Of a stretch of DNA of 19,181 nucleotides, positions 4,787 through 11,432 are shown piece after piece. Source of the stretch: JBBSHS01 sp038232515 (GTDB lineage: Bacteria; Actinomycetota; Acidimicrobiia; Acidimicrobiales; JAUJNH01); the NCBI GenBank assembly GCA_038232515.1, contig JBBSHS010000051.1, positions 1 to 19,181 on the forward strand, written 5' to 3'. The notes under the pieces were generated by a model. The model made no database searches, had not been told where the DNA came from, and worked only from the letters and a program-made list of their open reading frames with translations. Made by a program: the position numbers and the translations under genes. The stretch's first letter is position 1. Each line of letters opens with the position of its first letter.

Positions 4787-5343
4787 ATCGGCGTAAGCAC
4801 GTGGTCTGGATGAAACGGGTGATCCTCGGATTGGGGGTCGCCGCAGTCGTCGTCATCATTGCCGCAGCGGCGCTGGTCGTCCGCGTGTGGCGGCCCCACA
4901 TCGACCATTCCGAGCATGCCGACGCTGTGGTGGTGCTCTCGGGAGACCAGGGCGAGCGCCTGGGGCTGGCCCAGCGACTGCTCGATGGCGGCGTCTCCTC
5001 CACGCTCGTCCTTGCCGGGCAGCCGGACCTGGCTGAGGACGTCAGCCTCTGCCAGGGCGGCCGCAGGTTCGAGGTGGTGTGTCTGCGCCCCGATCCCGAC
5101 AGCACGCGGGCTGAAGCGAGGAGCACGGCCAAGGTGGCCGCCAGCCGGCATTGGAAGTCGATCGTCGTGGTTACCACGACGACGCATGTCAGCCGGGCCC
5201 GGCTGCTGTTCAGCCGCTGCTTCGACGGGCCGGTCAAGGTCGTCGGGGCCAAACCGCCCTACGGTGGCGCCGCCGACCGACGGGCCAAGGTGCACGAGTG
5301 GCTCGGCCTGGTCTACGCCGAGGTGTGGTCTCGGGGCTGCTGA
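4783..5343 (+). CDS. DUF218/YdcF-like membrane-anchored protein
   Basis: A 186-residue protein with GTG at 4783 overlapping the oxidoreductase stop; ATG 4810 is an alternative start. A basic N-terminus and one membrane helix (about residues 12-33, LGLGVAAVVVIIAAAALVV) are followed by a DUF218 domain (SanA/ElyC/YdcF family). Recognisable parts are HADAVVVLSGDQGERLGLAQRLLDGG (about 45-70), TLVLAGQ, and DSTRAEARSTAKVAASRHWKSIVVVTTTTHVSRA (about 106-139), where the family has its conserved STxxEA and T...H.xRA segments. The domain is probably exported, with the helix as anchor. DUF218 proteins are linked to envelope and lipid-carrier homeostasis, but the reaction is not established for this group. 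Overlap suggests co-expression with the oxidoreductase. Confidence 0.85.
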   Translation: MNRRKHVVWMKRVILGLGVAAVVVIIAAAALVVRVWRPHIDHSEHADAVVVLSGDQGERLGLAQRLLDGGVSSTLVLAGQPDLAEDVSLCQGGRRFEVVCLRPDPDSTRAEARSTAKVAASRHWKSIVVVTTTTHVSRARLLFSRCFDGPVKVVGAKPPYGGAADRRAKVHEWLGLVYAEVWSRGC

Positions 5344-5452
5344 GCCGGCGGCGGTCCTGGTCATCCCCGGTGTGGCCAGGCATGGCTTCGCACACCCAGA
5401 AGTGGGTCCCTTCCCAGGCGTGGGAACGACGTACTGAGGGAACAGCCAGGAC

Positions 5453-5644
5453 ATGTCACCCACAGCACAGTTCGTCTTCTACCTGCTGGCCTTGTTGTGC
5501 TTCCTCGTGGCCGCCTTTGAGAGCCGCATAGCCACTGGTGGGCGCCGGGCCTTTAGCGCCGGAGTCGGACTCGTCCCGCTCGGGCTCGCCTTCTGGCTGT
5601 TTCCCGCCTTCTGGGAGACGGCCAAGGCGGCGTTCGGCTTCTGA
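5453..5644 (+). CDS. Small two-helix membrane protein
   Basis: A 63-residue protein with two hydrophobic segments: AQFVFYLLALLCFLVAAF (about residues 5-22) and FSAGVGLVPLGLAFWLFPAFW (about 34-54), joined by a short polar turn containing ESRIATGGRR. AGGAC just before the ATG may serve as a ribosome-binding site. It lies 109 nt after the YdcF-like gene in the same direction. Similar short proteins of unknown role are common in actinobacteria. I cannot name a family. The intervals around it (5344-5452 and 5645-5810) show no further genes. Confidence 0.6.
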   Translation: MSPTAQFVFYLLALLCFLVAAFESRIATGGRRAFSAGVGLVPLGLAFWLFPAFWETAKAAFGF

Positions 5645-5810
5645 TCCGGCCGGGGACCACGCTGTGGCCGACAGTAAACGATTCGCGTGCTTTCGCCCAG
5701 TTCGGGCCGACCACACCGACGAAGTTCCCGCCTGGTTGTTTGGAATTTGACGCCCTGGGGGATGTTGAAGCCGACACCGAGCAGATGGTCCAACAGGAAA
5801 TGGGGACAAC

Positions 5811-6056
5811 ATGGGTATAGGCACAAGCATCTTCCTGATCGCCGTAGGCGCCATTCTGGCCTTCGCCGTCCATGTCACGAACACCTCCGGGATCGACATC
5901 AACACGGTCGGATGGATCCTCATGATCGTCGGAGCCTTGGGCGCCCTTCTCTCCATCGCCTTCTGGGGCAGCTGGGGCGGTTTCGGTGGCTATCGCCGCC
6001 GCAGCGCGGTGGACGGAACCGGCGGTACGGTCGTGCGCGACCGCGAGGTCTACTGA
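5811..6056 (+). CDS. DUF6458-like small membrane protein
   Basis: An 81-residue protein starting MGIGTSIFLIAVGAILAFAV, a typical opening of the actinobacterial DUF6458 group. It has two membrane helices (about residues 4-21 and 33-52), separated by TNTSGIDINTVGW, and a basic cytoplasmic tail (YRRRSAVDG). The ATG is preceded by GGAAATGGGGACAAC, giving a weak purine-rich ribosome-binding site. The function of the family is unknown. A strong hairpin follows the gene, so it is probably the end of a transcription unit. Confidence 0.75.
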   Translation: MGIGTSIFLIAVGAILAFAVHVTNTSGIDINTVGWILMIVGALGALLSIAFWGSWGGFGGYRRRSAVDGTGGTVVRDREVY

Positions 6057-6121
6057 CGCACAGGTTTGACAGACCTGAAGCCGGCGCTCCGGCGGGTTCG
6101 AGGTAGCAGTCGGTACAGGTT

Positions 6122-6151
6122 GACATCGGCGCCGTTCGCGGCGCCGATGTC
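6122..6151 (+). terminator. Terminator-like hairpin: perfect 13-bp stem with TTCG loop
   Basis: GACATCGGCGCCG (6122-6134) pairs perfectly with 6139-6151 across a TTCG tetraloop, 65 nt after the DUF6458-like stop. There is no T-run, as is usual for high-GC actinobacterial terminators. It is symmetrical and may stop transcription from either side. The rest of the gap to the tRNA genes (6152-6359) shows only a possible TATGGT -10 box at 6296-6301. Confidence 0.7.
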
Positions 6152-6359
6152 GTGTTCCTCGCCGGCCTGCCCGTTTGGGTATGCGAGTCCTGCGCCGGCC
6201 CGGCGTGGACGCACGGACCTTCTGCGGCATAGCTCCACGGCTCGCCCTGCGGTGGGTTCGCTCCAACCCAGGCCGTCGACCACGGACCGGGATGGTATGG
6301 TCGGACCGCTCGCCTTGGCGCTCGTGCCCCTGCGTCACGGGCGCGCCATTGACAACCAA

Positions 6360-6433
6360 GGACCTGTGGAGCAGTTGGAGTGCTCGCCACCCTGTCAAGG
6401 TGGAGGTCGCGGGTTCAAGTCCCGTCAGGTCCG
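6360..6433 (+). tRNA. tRNA-Asp(GTC)
   Basis: A complete cloverleaf: acceptor GGACCTG/CAGGTCC, D-stem GAGC/GCTC, anticodon stem CCACC/GGTGG with loop CTGTCAA (anticodon GTC), T-stem GCGGG/CCCGT with loop TTCAAGT, and discriminator G. CCA is not encoded. It is followed after 4 nt by tRNA-Phe, so the two are almost certainly co-transcribed. Confidence 0.95.
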
Positions 6434-6437
6434 CTCC

Positions 6438-6510
6438 GGTCGGGTAGCTCAGTTGGTAGAGCGCGCGCCTGAAAAGCGCGAGGTCACCGGATCGACGCCG
6501 GTCCCGACCA
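6438..6510 (+). tRNA. tRNA-Phe(GAA)
   Basis: A complete cloverleaf: acceptor GGTCGGG/CCCGACC, D-stem GCTC/GAGC, anticodon stem CGCGC/GCGCG with loop CTGAAAA (anticodon GAA), T-stem ACCGG/CCGGT and discriminator A. CCA is not encoded. The T-loop is ATCGACG, with A in place of the nearly universal T54, which is unusual. The gap 6511-6745 after it has two CGCTCGAG copies (6537-6544 and 6551-6558) but no gene I can support. Confidence 0.93.
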
Positions 6511-6732
6511 CGGGAGCCGCAGGGTCAGGTCTGTACGCTCGAGAGCAGAGGCGCTCGAGGCATCCCCTTGCCCTGGGATCCCAACCGGACCGGCCAGGGT
6601 GCCCGGTGGCGAATGCCATGCCACGGCGGGTGTCCGCTGCCCATCGGCGGTCCTACCTCGGGAGCCGGCCTCTACCCGTGCGTGGAGCTCAGGTTCCATC
6701 CGTGGACTGATGAATCGGGGTGCGCTCTTCGG

Positions 6733-6738
6733 CACAAT
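6733..6738 (+). promoter_or_regulatory. -10 box of a probable leaderless promoter for the ABC ATPase gene
   Basis: CACAAT ends 7 nt before ATG 6746, with no Shine-Dalgarno motif in between. The position matches TAGCAT before the histidine kinase gene (8507) and the box at 15808. It is a weaker match (C instead of T at the first base). Confidence 0.35.
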
Positions 6739-6745
6739 CGCAGAC

Positions 6746-7723
6746 ATGAGCGAAACCGATGTGGTGACAGTGCGGGGCTTGCGCAAATCCTACGGTGACC
6801 GGCTGGTGGTGGACGGTCTCGACCTCGACGTGGGTGCCGGCGAGGTCGTGGGCCTCATCGGTGCCAACGGCGCCGGAAAGACCACCACGGTGGAGTGCAT
6901 CCAGGGCCTGCGCCGACCCGATGCAGGCGTGCTGCGGGTGCTCGGGTCCGACCCGGTCACACAGGCCGATCAGCTGCGGCCGCTGGTCGGCAGCCAGCTG
7001 CAGGACTCGGCGTTGCCCGACCGGCTGCGGGTGGCCGAAGCGGTGGAACTGTTCGCCACCGGTCGCGCCCGCGACGGCGGGGAGCTGCTGGAGCAGTTCG
7101 GTTTGGGCGACCGCCGACGCTCTGCCTTCGCCTCGCTCAGCGGCGGGGAACGCCAGCGCCTGTTCCTCGTGCTGGCCCTCCTGAACCGACCCGGCCTGGT
7201 GATACTCGACGAGTTGACCCAGGGGCTCGACCCGGCGGCCCGCCGCACGGTTTGGGCCGCGGTGGGCCAGTTGCACGAGGCCGGCACGACGGTGCTGCTG
7301 GTCACCCATGAACTTGACGAGGCGGAGGTGCTGTGCGGGCGGGTGGTGGCGATGCGAGATGGGCGGGTGCTGGACGTCGGGGCGCCGGCGGAGCTGGTGG
7401 ACCGCCACTCCCACTGGGCCACGGTGAGCTTCGGGTTGCCCTTCGACGATCCCCTGGCTTCACCGCTCCTGGACGAGCTCGGCCGTCTTGACGGAGTACG
7501 CCGGGTGGAACGACTCGGTGAACGGGTCTCGGTGCACGGAGACCGGACGATCGTCGCCCACGTCGGCGCCGCTCTGGTGCGGTCGGGACCGGTGCCCTGG
7601 GACCTGAGCGTCGAGATGCCGGACCTGGAAGACGCATTGCTCGGGCTCCTCGACGGTCATGTGGCTGTGGCTCAGAGCGCCGAATTGACCATGACAGACC
7701 AACTTGCGGGGATGAGGCGATGA
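6746..7723 (+). CDS. ABC transporter ATP-binding protein (ABC-2/drug-export type)
   Basis: A 325-residue nucleotide-binding subunit that powers the permease encoded next. It has Walker A GANGAGKTT (about 39-47), a Q-loop region (VGSQLQD), signature LSGGERQRL (about 130-138), Walker B with LVILDELTQGLDP (about 151-163) and switch His in LLVTHELDEAE. A C-terminal ~90-residue extension follows, as in DrrA/CcmA-type exporters of drugs or lipids. ATG 6746 is chosen over earlier in-frame starts (6599, 6710) because it fits the family N-terminus (VVTVRGLRKSYG) and the -10 box 7 nt upstream. ATGA overlap with the permease gene means the two are translated together. The substrate cannot be told. Confidence 0.93.
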   Translation: MSETDVVTVRGLRKSYGDRLVVDGLDLDVGAGEVVGLIGANGAGKTTTVECIQGLRRPDAGVLRVLGSDPVTQADQLRPLVGSQLQDSALPDRLRVAEAVELFATGRARDGGELLEQFGLGDRRRSAFASLSGGERQRLFLVLALLNRPGLVILDELTQGLDPAARRTVWAAVGQLHEAGTTVLLVTHELDEAEVLCGRVVAMRDGRVLDVGAPAELVDRHSHWATVSFGLPFDDPLASPLLDELGRLDGVRRVERLGERVSVHGDRTIVAHVGAALVRSGPVPWDLSVEMPDLEDALLGLLDGHVAVAQSAELTMTDQLAGMRR

Positions 7724-8457
7724 GAACGGCAATGGGACGGCTCGTTCGATCCGAGCTGAGGCTGATGACACGCGATCCGCTCGTACTTACGTTCGTGTTC
7801 GTGTTCCCCGTCGTGACCATGCTGATCATCGGCGGGTCGTTCGGCACCAAGCCCGACCCTGCGTTCGCCGGGGCGATCCCCGCCCACTGGTACGTGGCTT
7901 CGTACCTGACCGTGGTCATCGCGGCAACGGGGCTGATCATGGTGCCGGTCCACCTGGCGTCATACCGCGAGCGCGGTGTACTGCGTCGCTTCGCGGCGGC
8001 CGGCTTTCCCCGATGGTCGTTTGCGGCGGCACAACTTGTGGTCGGGTTGGTGACGACCGTCATCGGTTGGATGATCCTGTTGCTGGTGGCCGCGCCGATC
8101 TACGGGATACCGACGGTTCACGATTCCTGGCGCGTCGCCGCAGCACTGGCGCTGGGGGCCTTGGGCTTCGTGAGCGGCGGCGTCCTGCTCGGTTCGCTGC
8201 TGCCGTCGGCCCGAGCGGCACAGGCCGTCGGGCTGATTCTCTTCTTTCCGTCGTTTCTCCTCGGCGGCGGTGGGCCACCGCCGCACGTGATGGGTTCTGC
8301 TCTGCGGCACATCGCGGGGGTGCTCCCGCTGACGCTGGTCACCAACGCGGCGCGCGGTCCCTGGCTGGGACTCGGCACGGCCACTGGATCGTTGGTGGTC
8401 GTCGCCGTGGTGGCCGTCACCGCCACCGTCGCTGCGGTCCGCCGAACTGTGCTGTGA
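7720..8457 (+). CDS. ABC-2 type transporter permease
   Basis: A 245-residue integral membrane protein with about six hydrophobic segments: LVLTFVFVFPVVTMLIIGG (about 21-39), YLTVVIAATGLIMVPVHL, LVVGLVTTVIGWMILLLVA, VAAALALGALGFVSGGVLLG, AVGLILFFPSFLLGG and LVVVAVVAVTATVAAV. The charged SYRERGVLRRFAAAGFPRWSF between helices 2 and 3 is typical of ABC-2 permeases, the coupling region for the ATPase. Its ATG overlaps the ATPase stop (ATGA). The protein is at the short end of the family and forms an exporter, presumably as a dimer with two ATPases. The downstream two-component system makes a stress- or drug-inducible efflux role likely, but this is inference. Confidence 0.9.
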   Translation: MRTAMGRLVRSELRLMTRDPLVLTFVFVFPVVTMLIIGGSFGTKPDPAFAGAIPAHWYVASYLTVVIAATGLIMVPVHLASYRERGVLRRFAAAGFPRWSFAAAQLVVGLVTTVIGWMILLLVAAPIYGIPTVHDSWRVAAALALGALGFVSGGVLLGSLLPSARAAQAVGLILFFPSFLLGGGGPPPHVMGSALRHIAGVLPLTLVTNAARGPWLGLGTATGSLVVVAVVAVTATVAAVRRTVL

Positions 8458-8506
8458 CCACCTGGTCCGGCTGCCCATCGGGCCGAGAAGCACCGTATCC
8501 GCGTCG

Positions 8507-8512
8507 TAGCAT
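8507..8512 (+). promoter_or_regulatory. -10 box of a probable leaderless promoter for the histidine kinase gene
   Basis: TAGCAT ends 7 nt before ATG 8520 without a ribosome-binding site between. It is a full TANNNT match with the expected distance for transcription starting at the A of ATG. It lies between the permease stop (8457) and the kinase start, so the two-component genes can be transcribed separately from the transporter. Confidence 0.5.
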
Positions 8513-8519
8513 CGCCTCC

Positions 8520-9680
8520 ATGGTCGGCCACGCGGGGGCGGACGGTGCGGGGGCGGACGGTTCCGCCGGACACCTCGACCGCCGTTCGAGCTGGTTGGCG
8601 CTGGGCGCCTTCGCGGTGTTCGTGGTCATCGGTGTGGCGCTGCACCAACCCCGCAACATCGTACTCTCAGTCACTGCAGCCATCGTGGCCATGGGCGGGG
8701 CGGCTTTGCTGCTGGAGCCTCGGCGAACGCTGGTGCTGATGTATGCCGGCGTCGCCACCGCCGGTGTCGCCGTGCTCGGCAGCGGCACGTCCAGCAACGT
8801 CGGCTGGTTCGCCGTGGCCGTACTCGCCGCATGGTGCATGCTCGCCGGTACCCGGGTCGACGGCCTCGTCTACTGGGGCGGTGCGCTCGGGCTGTTCGGG
8901 GGGGAATGGATCTGGGCCCAGAGTGATCCGGGCTGGGGGGCGTGGATGGCCGGCGTCACCTTCTCCTGTCTGGGCGGTCTGATGATCCGTCACGAGCTCG
9001 ATCTCGTCTCGCAGCTGCGGGTCGCCCAAGCCGGTCTGGCAGAGCGGTCCAGGGCCGAGGAACGCAACCGCATCGCCCGCGAGCTGCACGACATCATCGC
9101 CCACAGCCTGACCGTCTCTCTCCTGCACGTGGCCGGTGCCCGACTGGCCATCGAGCATGATCCGGCCAACGCGTCGCGTGCGCTGGCCGAGGCCGAGAGG
9201 CTGGCCAGGGCGAGCTTGGACGAGGTCCGCAATGCCATGGGGGTCGTGCGGGCCGACGGCCAAGCCGGCACCGGTACCGCCCCCCCACTGCCGGGGCTGG
9301 CCCAGGTGCCGACGCTGATCGAAGGGTTCCGGTCGGCCGGCGCCGACGTCACATCCACGATCGGCTGCGACATCGACGGCCTTCCGGCCACCACCGGACT
9401 GGCGGTGTACCGGATCATCCAGGAGGCGCTGACCAATGCGGCCAAACACGCCAACGGTGCACCGGTCACCGTCGACCTGAGCGTCGTCGGCGACACGATC
9501 GAGGTGACCGTCGACAGCGCCGCCGAGCCCGGCCATGGCTCCGGCCAGGGGCTGCTCAACATGCGGGAGCGGGCGGTGTCGCTCGGTGGCGTCTGCCGAG
9601 CCGGTCCGGGAGGCCACGGCTGGCTCGTCCACGCCGTCATCCCGTTGGCTGCCGGTCGCCGGCGGCAGGCGGCGACATGA
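8520..9680 (+). CDS. Membrane sensor histidine kinase (HisKA_3 type)
   Basis: A 386-residue kinase. The N-terminal ~160 residues form five or six membrane helices (from WLALGAFAVFVVIGVAL, about 29-45, to WMAGVTFSCLGGLMI) with almost no extracytoplasmic loop, so it probably senses within the membrane. A coiled-coil linker leads to the HisKA_3 dimerisation helix RNRIARELHDIIAHSLTV with phospho-acceptor His190. The ATPase domain has the N-box NAAKHANG (Asn306) and glycine box GSGQGLLNMRERAVSLGG (from about 340). ATG 8520 is preferred: the longer frame from 8013 runs through the permease gene. A GAGADGAGADG repeat is near the N-terminus. The stop overlaps the regulator start (ATGA), so the pair is co-translated. 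Confidence 0.93.
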   Translation: MVGHAGADGAGADGSAGHLDRRSSWLALGAFAVFVVIGVALHQPRNIVLSVTAAIVAMGGAALLLEPRRTLVLMYAGVATAGVAVLGSGTSSNVGWFAVAVLAAWCMLAGTRVDGLVYWGGALGLFGGEWIWAQSDPGWGAWMAGVTFSCLGGLMIRHELDLVSQLRVAQAGLAERSRAEERNRIARELHDIIAHSLTVSLLHVAGARLAIEHDPANASRALAEAERLARASLDEVRNAMGVVRADGQAGTGTAPPLPGLAQVPTLIEGFRSAGADVTSTIGCDIDGLPATTGLAVYRIIQEALTNAAKHANGAPVTVDLSVVGDTIEVTVDSAAEPGHGSGQGLLNMRERAVSLGGVCRAGPGGHGWLVHAVIPLAAGRRRQAAT

Positions 9681-10366
9681 TCCGGGTCCTCCTGGTCGAC
9701 GATCAGGAGCTGGTGCGGACGGGGCTGCGCGGCATCCTGCGTGACGTGTTCGGGTTCGACGTCGTCGGCGAGTGCGCCAACGGCAGCGAGGTCGTGGCCG
9801 CCGTCGAGTCGCTGGACCCGGACGTGGTGCTGATGGACGTGCGGATGCCCGTGGTGGACGGCGTGGAGGCCACCCGGCGGCTGCGCGACCGCCAAGCCAG
9901 CCCTCCGGTGCTGGCTCTCACCACGTTCGACGACGACGAGGTACTGGCCAGCATGCTGCGGGCCGGCGCGGCCGGCTTCGTCCTCAAGAGCGTGCCCGCC
10001 GAGGACCTCCAGCGGGCGGTGCGGGCCGTGGCCGCCGGAGGGGCCTGGCTCGATCCGGCGGTCACCGGCCGGGTACTGGCCACCTACCGATCGGCCCCAC
10101 CCGTGGCCAGTGGCCGATCCACGCGCCTTGACGACCTGACCAGCCGCGAACGCGACGTGCTGGCCCGCATAGGAGGTGGCCAGACCAATGCCGAGATCGC
10201 CCGCGACCTGATAATCGGTGAGGGCACCGTCAAGACCCACGTCAACCACCTGTTCGCCAAGCTGAACCTCAGAGACCGCTCCGCCGCCGTGGTGTTCGCC
10301 TTCGACCACCAACTGGTCACACCCACCCCGGGTCGAAGGGGCGTCCGAGGCGGTGCCATCGGCTGA
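9677..10366 (+). CDS. Response regulator, NarL/LuxR family
   Basis: A 229-residue transcription regulator. The receiver domain (1-~120) has acidic pocket DD (8-9), phospho-acceptor Asp54 in VLMDVRMP, Thr82 or Thr83 in LALTTFD, and Lys104 in GFVLKSVPAED. The C-terminal GerE/LuxR HTH (about 150-215) reads LTSRERDVLARIGGGQTNAEIA, then GEGTVKTHVNHLFAKLNLRDR. It is the partner of the overlapping HisKA_3 kinase, and by position probably controls the adjacent ABC exporter. The C-terminal 15 residues are a basic tail. The 149-nt gap after it (10367-10515) contains a GCCGAGC repeat but no clear terminator. Confidence 0.95.
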   Translation: MIRVLLVDDQELVRTGLRGILRDVFGFDVVGECANGSEVVAAVESLDPDVVLMDVRMPVVDGVEATRRLRDRQASPPVLALTTFDDDEVLASMLRAGAAGFVLKSVPAEDLQRAVRAVAAGGAWLDPAVTGRVLATYRSAPPVASGRSTRLDDLTSRERDVLARIGGGQTNAEIARDLIIGEGTVKTHVNHLFAKLNLRDRSAAVVFAFDHQLVTPTPGRRGVRGGAIG

Positions 10367-10515
10367 GAGTTGCGGGTCTACGGCAGCCAGCCACTCAGCT
10401 CGACGGTGACTCGCCGAGCGCCGAGCGCCGACGTCACGATCGCCATGGGGTTGATCACCGGTGAGTGGGGAAGGGGTCGAGGAGAGATCCAACCGGTGAG
10501 GAACGGGGTGATGTC

Positions 10516-11085
10516 GTGAGGAAGTTCTCAGTACGCCCGACGCTGACCATGAAAGGCCGCACGTTCAACGGCCTGCGGGGCTGGTCGGGAAAACCGCTGC
10601 ACCCGCCGCTGACGGACTTCCCGGTGGCCGCCTACGTGCTGGCCACCGTCTTCGACGTGATATCGGCCATCGCCGGCAAGCACCACACCTGGGCCCGGGA
10701 GTTGTGGCACGCCGGCACCTACACCTTCGTCGGCGGCGCCGCCGTGTCGGTCTTCGCCGCCCTCACCGGCCTGTTCGACGCTTGGAAGTCGTCCCAGGCC
10801 GGCACCCAGGCCCGGCGCACGATCAACACCCACGCCACCATCATGGTGAGCGTCACCGTGCTCGCCCTGGCCGACATCGCCTGGCGCCTGGACGATTACC
10901 ACATCCAGCCGGTCACACCGATCGGCATCATGGTCCTGTCCGTCGTCATCGCCCTCCTCGTCACGGTGGGCGCCACCTTCGGGGGCAGCCTCGTATACGA
11001 GCACGGCTTCAACGTCGAGACGGCCGGCGACGACCCGGTCTGGCACAAGTCCGAAACCGACGTGTTTCCCGGCCACCGCCACTGA
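10516..11085 (+). CDS. DUF2231-like membrane protein
   Basis: A 189-residue protein with GTG 10516 as the likely start; GTG 10465 and ATG 10549 are alternatives. After a basic N-terminus it has GKPLHPPLTDFPVAAYVLATVFDVISAI, the LHP-x-x-x-x-FP signature of DUF2231, then four membrane helices (about 35-55, 70-90, 110-132 and 137-160). His and Trp residues near the membrane edges (KHHTWARELWHAG) could suit metal or haem contact, but that is a guess. The C-terminal tail contains EHGFNVETAGDDPVWHKSETDVFPGHRH, ending in His residues. Function is unknown; family members often occur next to redox proteins. It seems to be a single-gene unit. Confidence 0.8.
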   Translation: MRKFSVRPTLTMKGRTFNGLRGWSGKPLHPPLTDFPVAAYVLATVFDVISAIAGKHHTWARELWHAGTYTFVGGAAVSVFAALTGLFDAWKSSQAGTQARRTINTHATIMVSVTVLALADIAWRLDDYHIQPVTPIGIMVLSVVIALLVTVGATFGGSLVYEHGFNVETAGDDPVWHKSETDVFPGHRH

Positions 11086-11105
11086 CGCCGGGATGGCCGG
11101 CTCAG

Positions 11106-11132
11106 GTTCGAGGGTGACGGCCAGCCCCGAAC
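11106..11132 (+). terminator. Possible terminator hairpin after the DUF2231-like gene
   Basis: GTTCG/CGAAC (five pairs), a single-A bulge, then GGG/CCC enclose a ten-base loop about 20 nt after the stop at 11085. There is no T-run. It could instead belong to the leader of the next gene. Confidence 0.35.
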
Positions 11133-11211
11133 GCAGGATGACTGGGCATAGGGTTCGGGTGAAGGGCATCGCCGCTCGTAGGCCCTAAGCTAAGGATGAC
11201 CTGCTCGGGCG

Positions 11212-11256
11212 GGGGCGAAGCCCCGGTAGGGTCGGGCGACCACAACACCGGAGGGG
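11212..11256 (+). promoter_or_regulatory. Structured leader with two competing folds around a ribosome-binding site
   Basis: Hairpin A is GGGGC/GCCCC with a GAA loop (11212-11224). Hairpin B is GGTC/GACC with a GGGC loop (11230-11241). An outer stem CCGGT (11223-11227) pairs with ACCGG (11247-11251), enclosing B and covering the start of the GGAGGGG ribosome-binding site (11250-11256). The outer stem and hairpin A share C11223-C11224, so they exclude each other, as in a translational switch. This is seen by eye, not by energy calculation. A TAAGCT at 11186-11191 could be the -10. Confidence 0.35.
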
Positions 11257-11261
11257 TCGGG

Positions 11262-11432
11262 ATGCCCGCGTCGCCCGCACCAGAGCTTGGCCGAGCGGCC
11301 ACCGTCACCATCTCGGCCAACGCGCCGGGCGATCGGTGGCGGCGCCGTCCGGCCCGACCTCGCAGAGGCGGGGCCGGGGCCGCCGCCCGAGGTCACTCTG
11401 GCACGCTCAGCGATGCCGTGGCGGCCGCCTGA
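11262..11432 (+). CDS. Possible 56-residue leader ORF coupled to the permease gene
   Basis: ATG 11262 follows a strong GGAGGGG site by 5 nt. The frame begins MPASPAPELGRAATVTISANAPGDRW, becomes very Arg/Gly/Ala-rich, and ends in a stop that overlaps the permease ATG as TGATG (11430-11434). The good ribosome-binding site is here rather than before the permease ATG, so translation of this ORF may load ribosomes onto the permease. The sequence itself looks unlike a folded protein. An alternative is that this is untranslated leader and the permease starts elsewhere. Confidence 0.35.
   Translation: MPASPAPELGRAATVTISANAPGDRWRRRPARPRRGGAGAAARGHSGTLSDAVAAA

Noticed and set aside
5811..6056. A complete lateral-transfer island covering the genes right of the att scar
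   Set aside because: Genes after 3684 have chromosomal character (tRNAs, conserved actinobacterial families), and the att geometry places the element to the left.
6349..6354. TTGACA -35 element just before tRNA-Asp
   Set aside because: It lies only 5 nt before the mature tRNA start, leaving no room for a -10 box.
8013..8519. N-terminal extension of the histidine kinase
   Set aside because: This part overlaps the ABC permease gene in another frame and is Arg/Gly-rich shadow sequence. ATG 8520 has a -10 box at leaderless distance.
8990..10492. A 500-codon minus-strand ORF
   Set aside because: It is the antisense shadow of the histidine kinase and response regulator, whose domains are unmistakable. 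Such long shadows are expected at this GC content.
11100..11262. ydaO-type c-di-AMP riboswitch before the KimA-like gene
   Set aside because: I looked for its conserved segments and found only weak fragments (GGGTGAA at 11158-11164). The structure does not assemble by eye.
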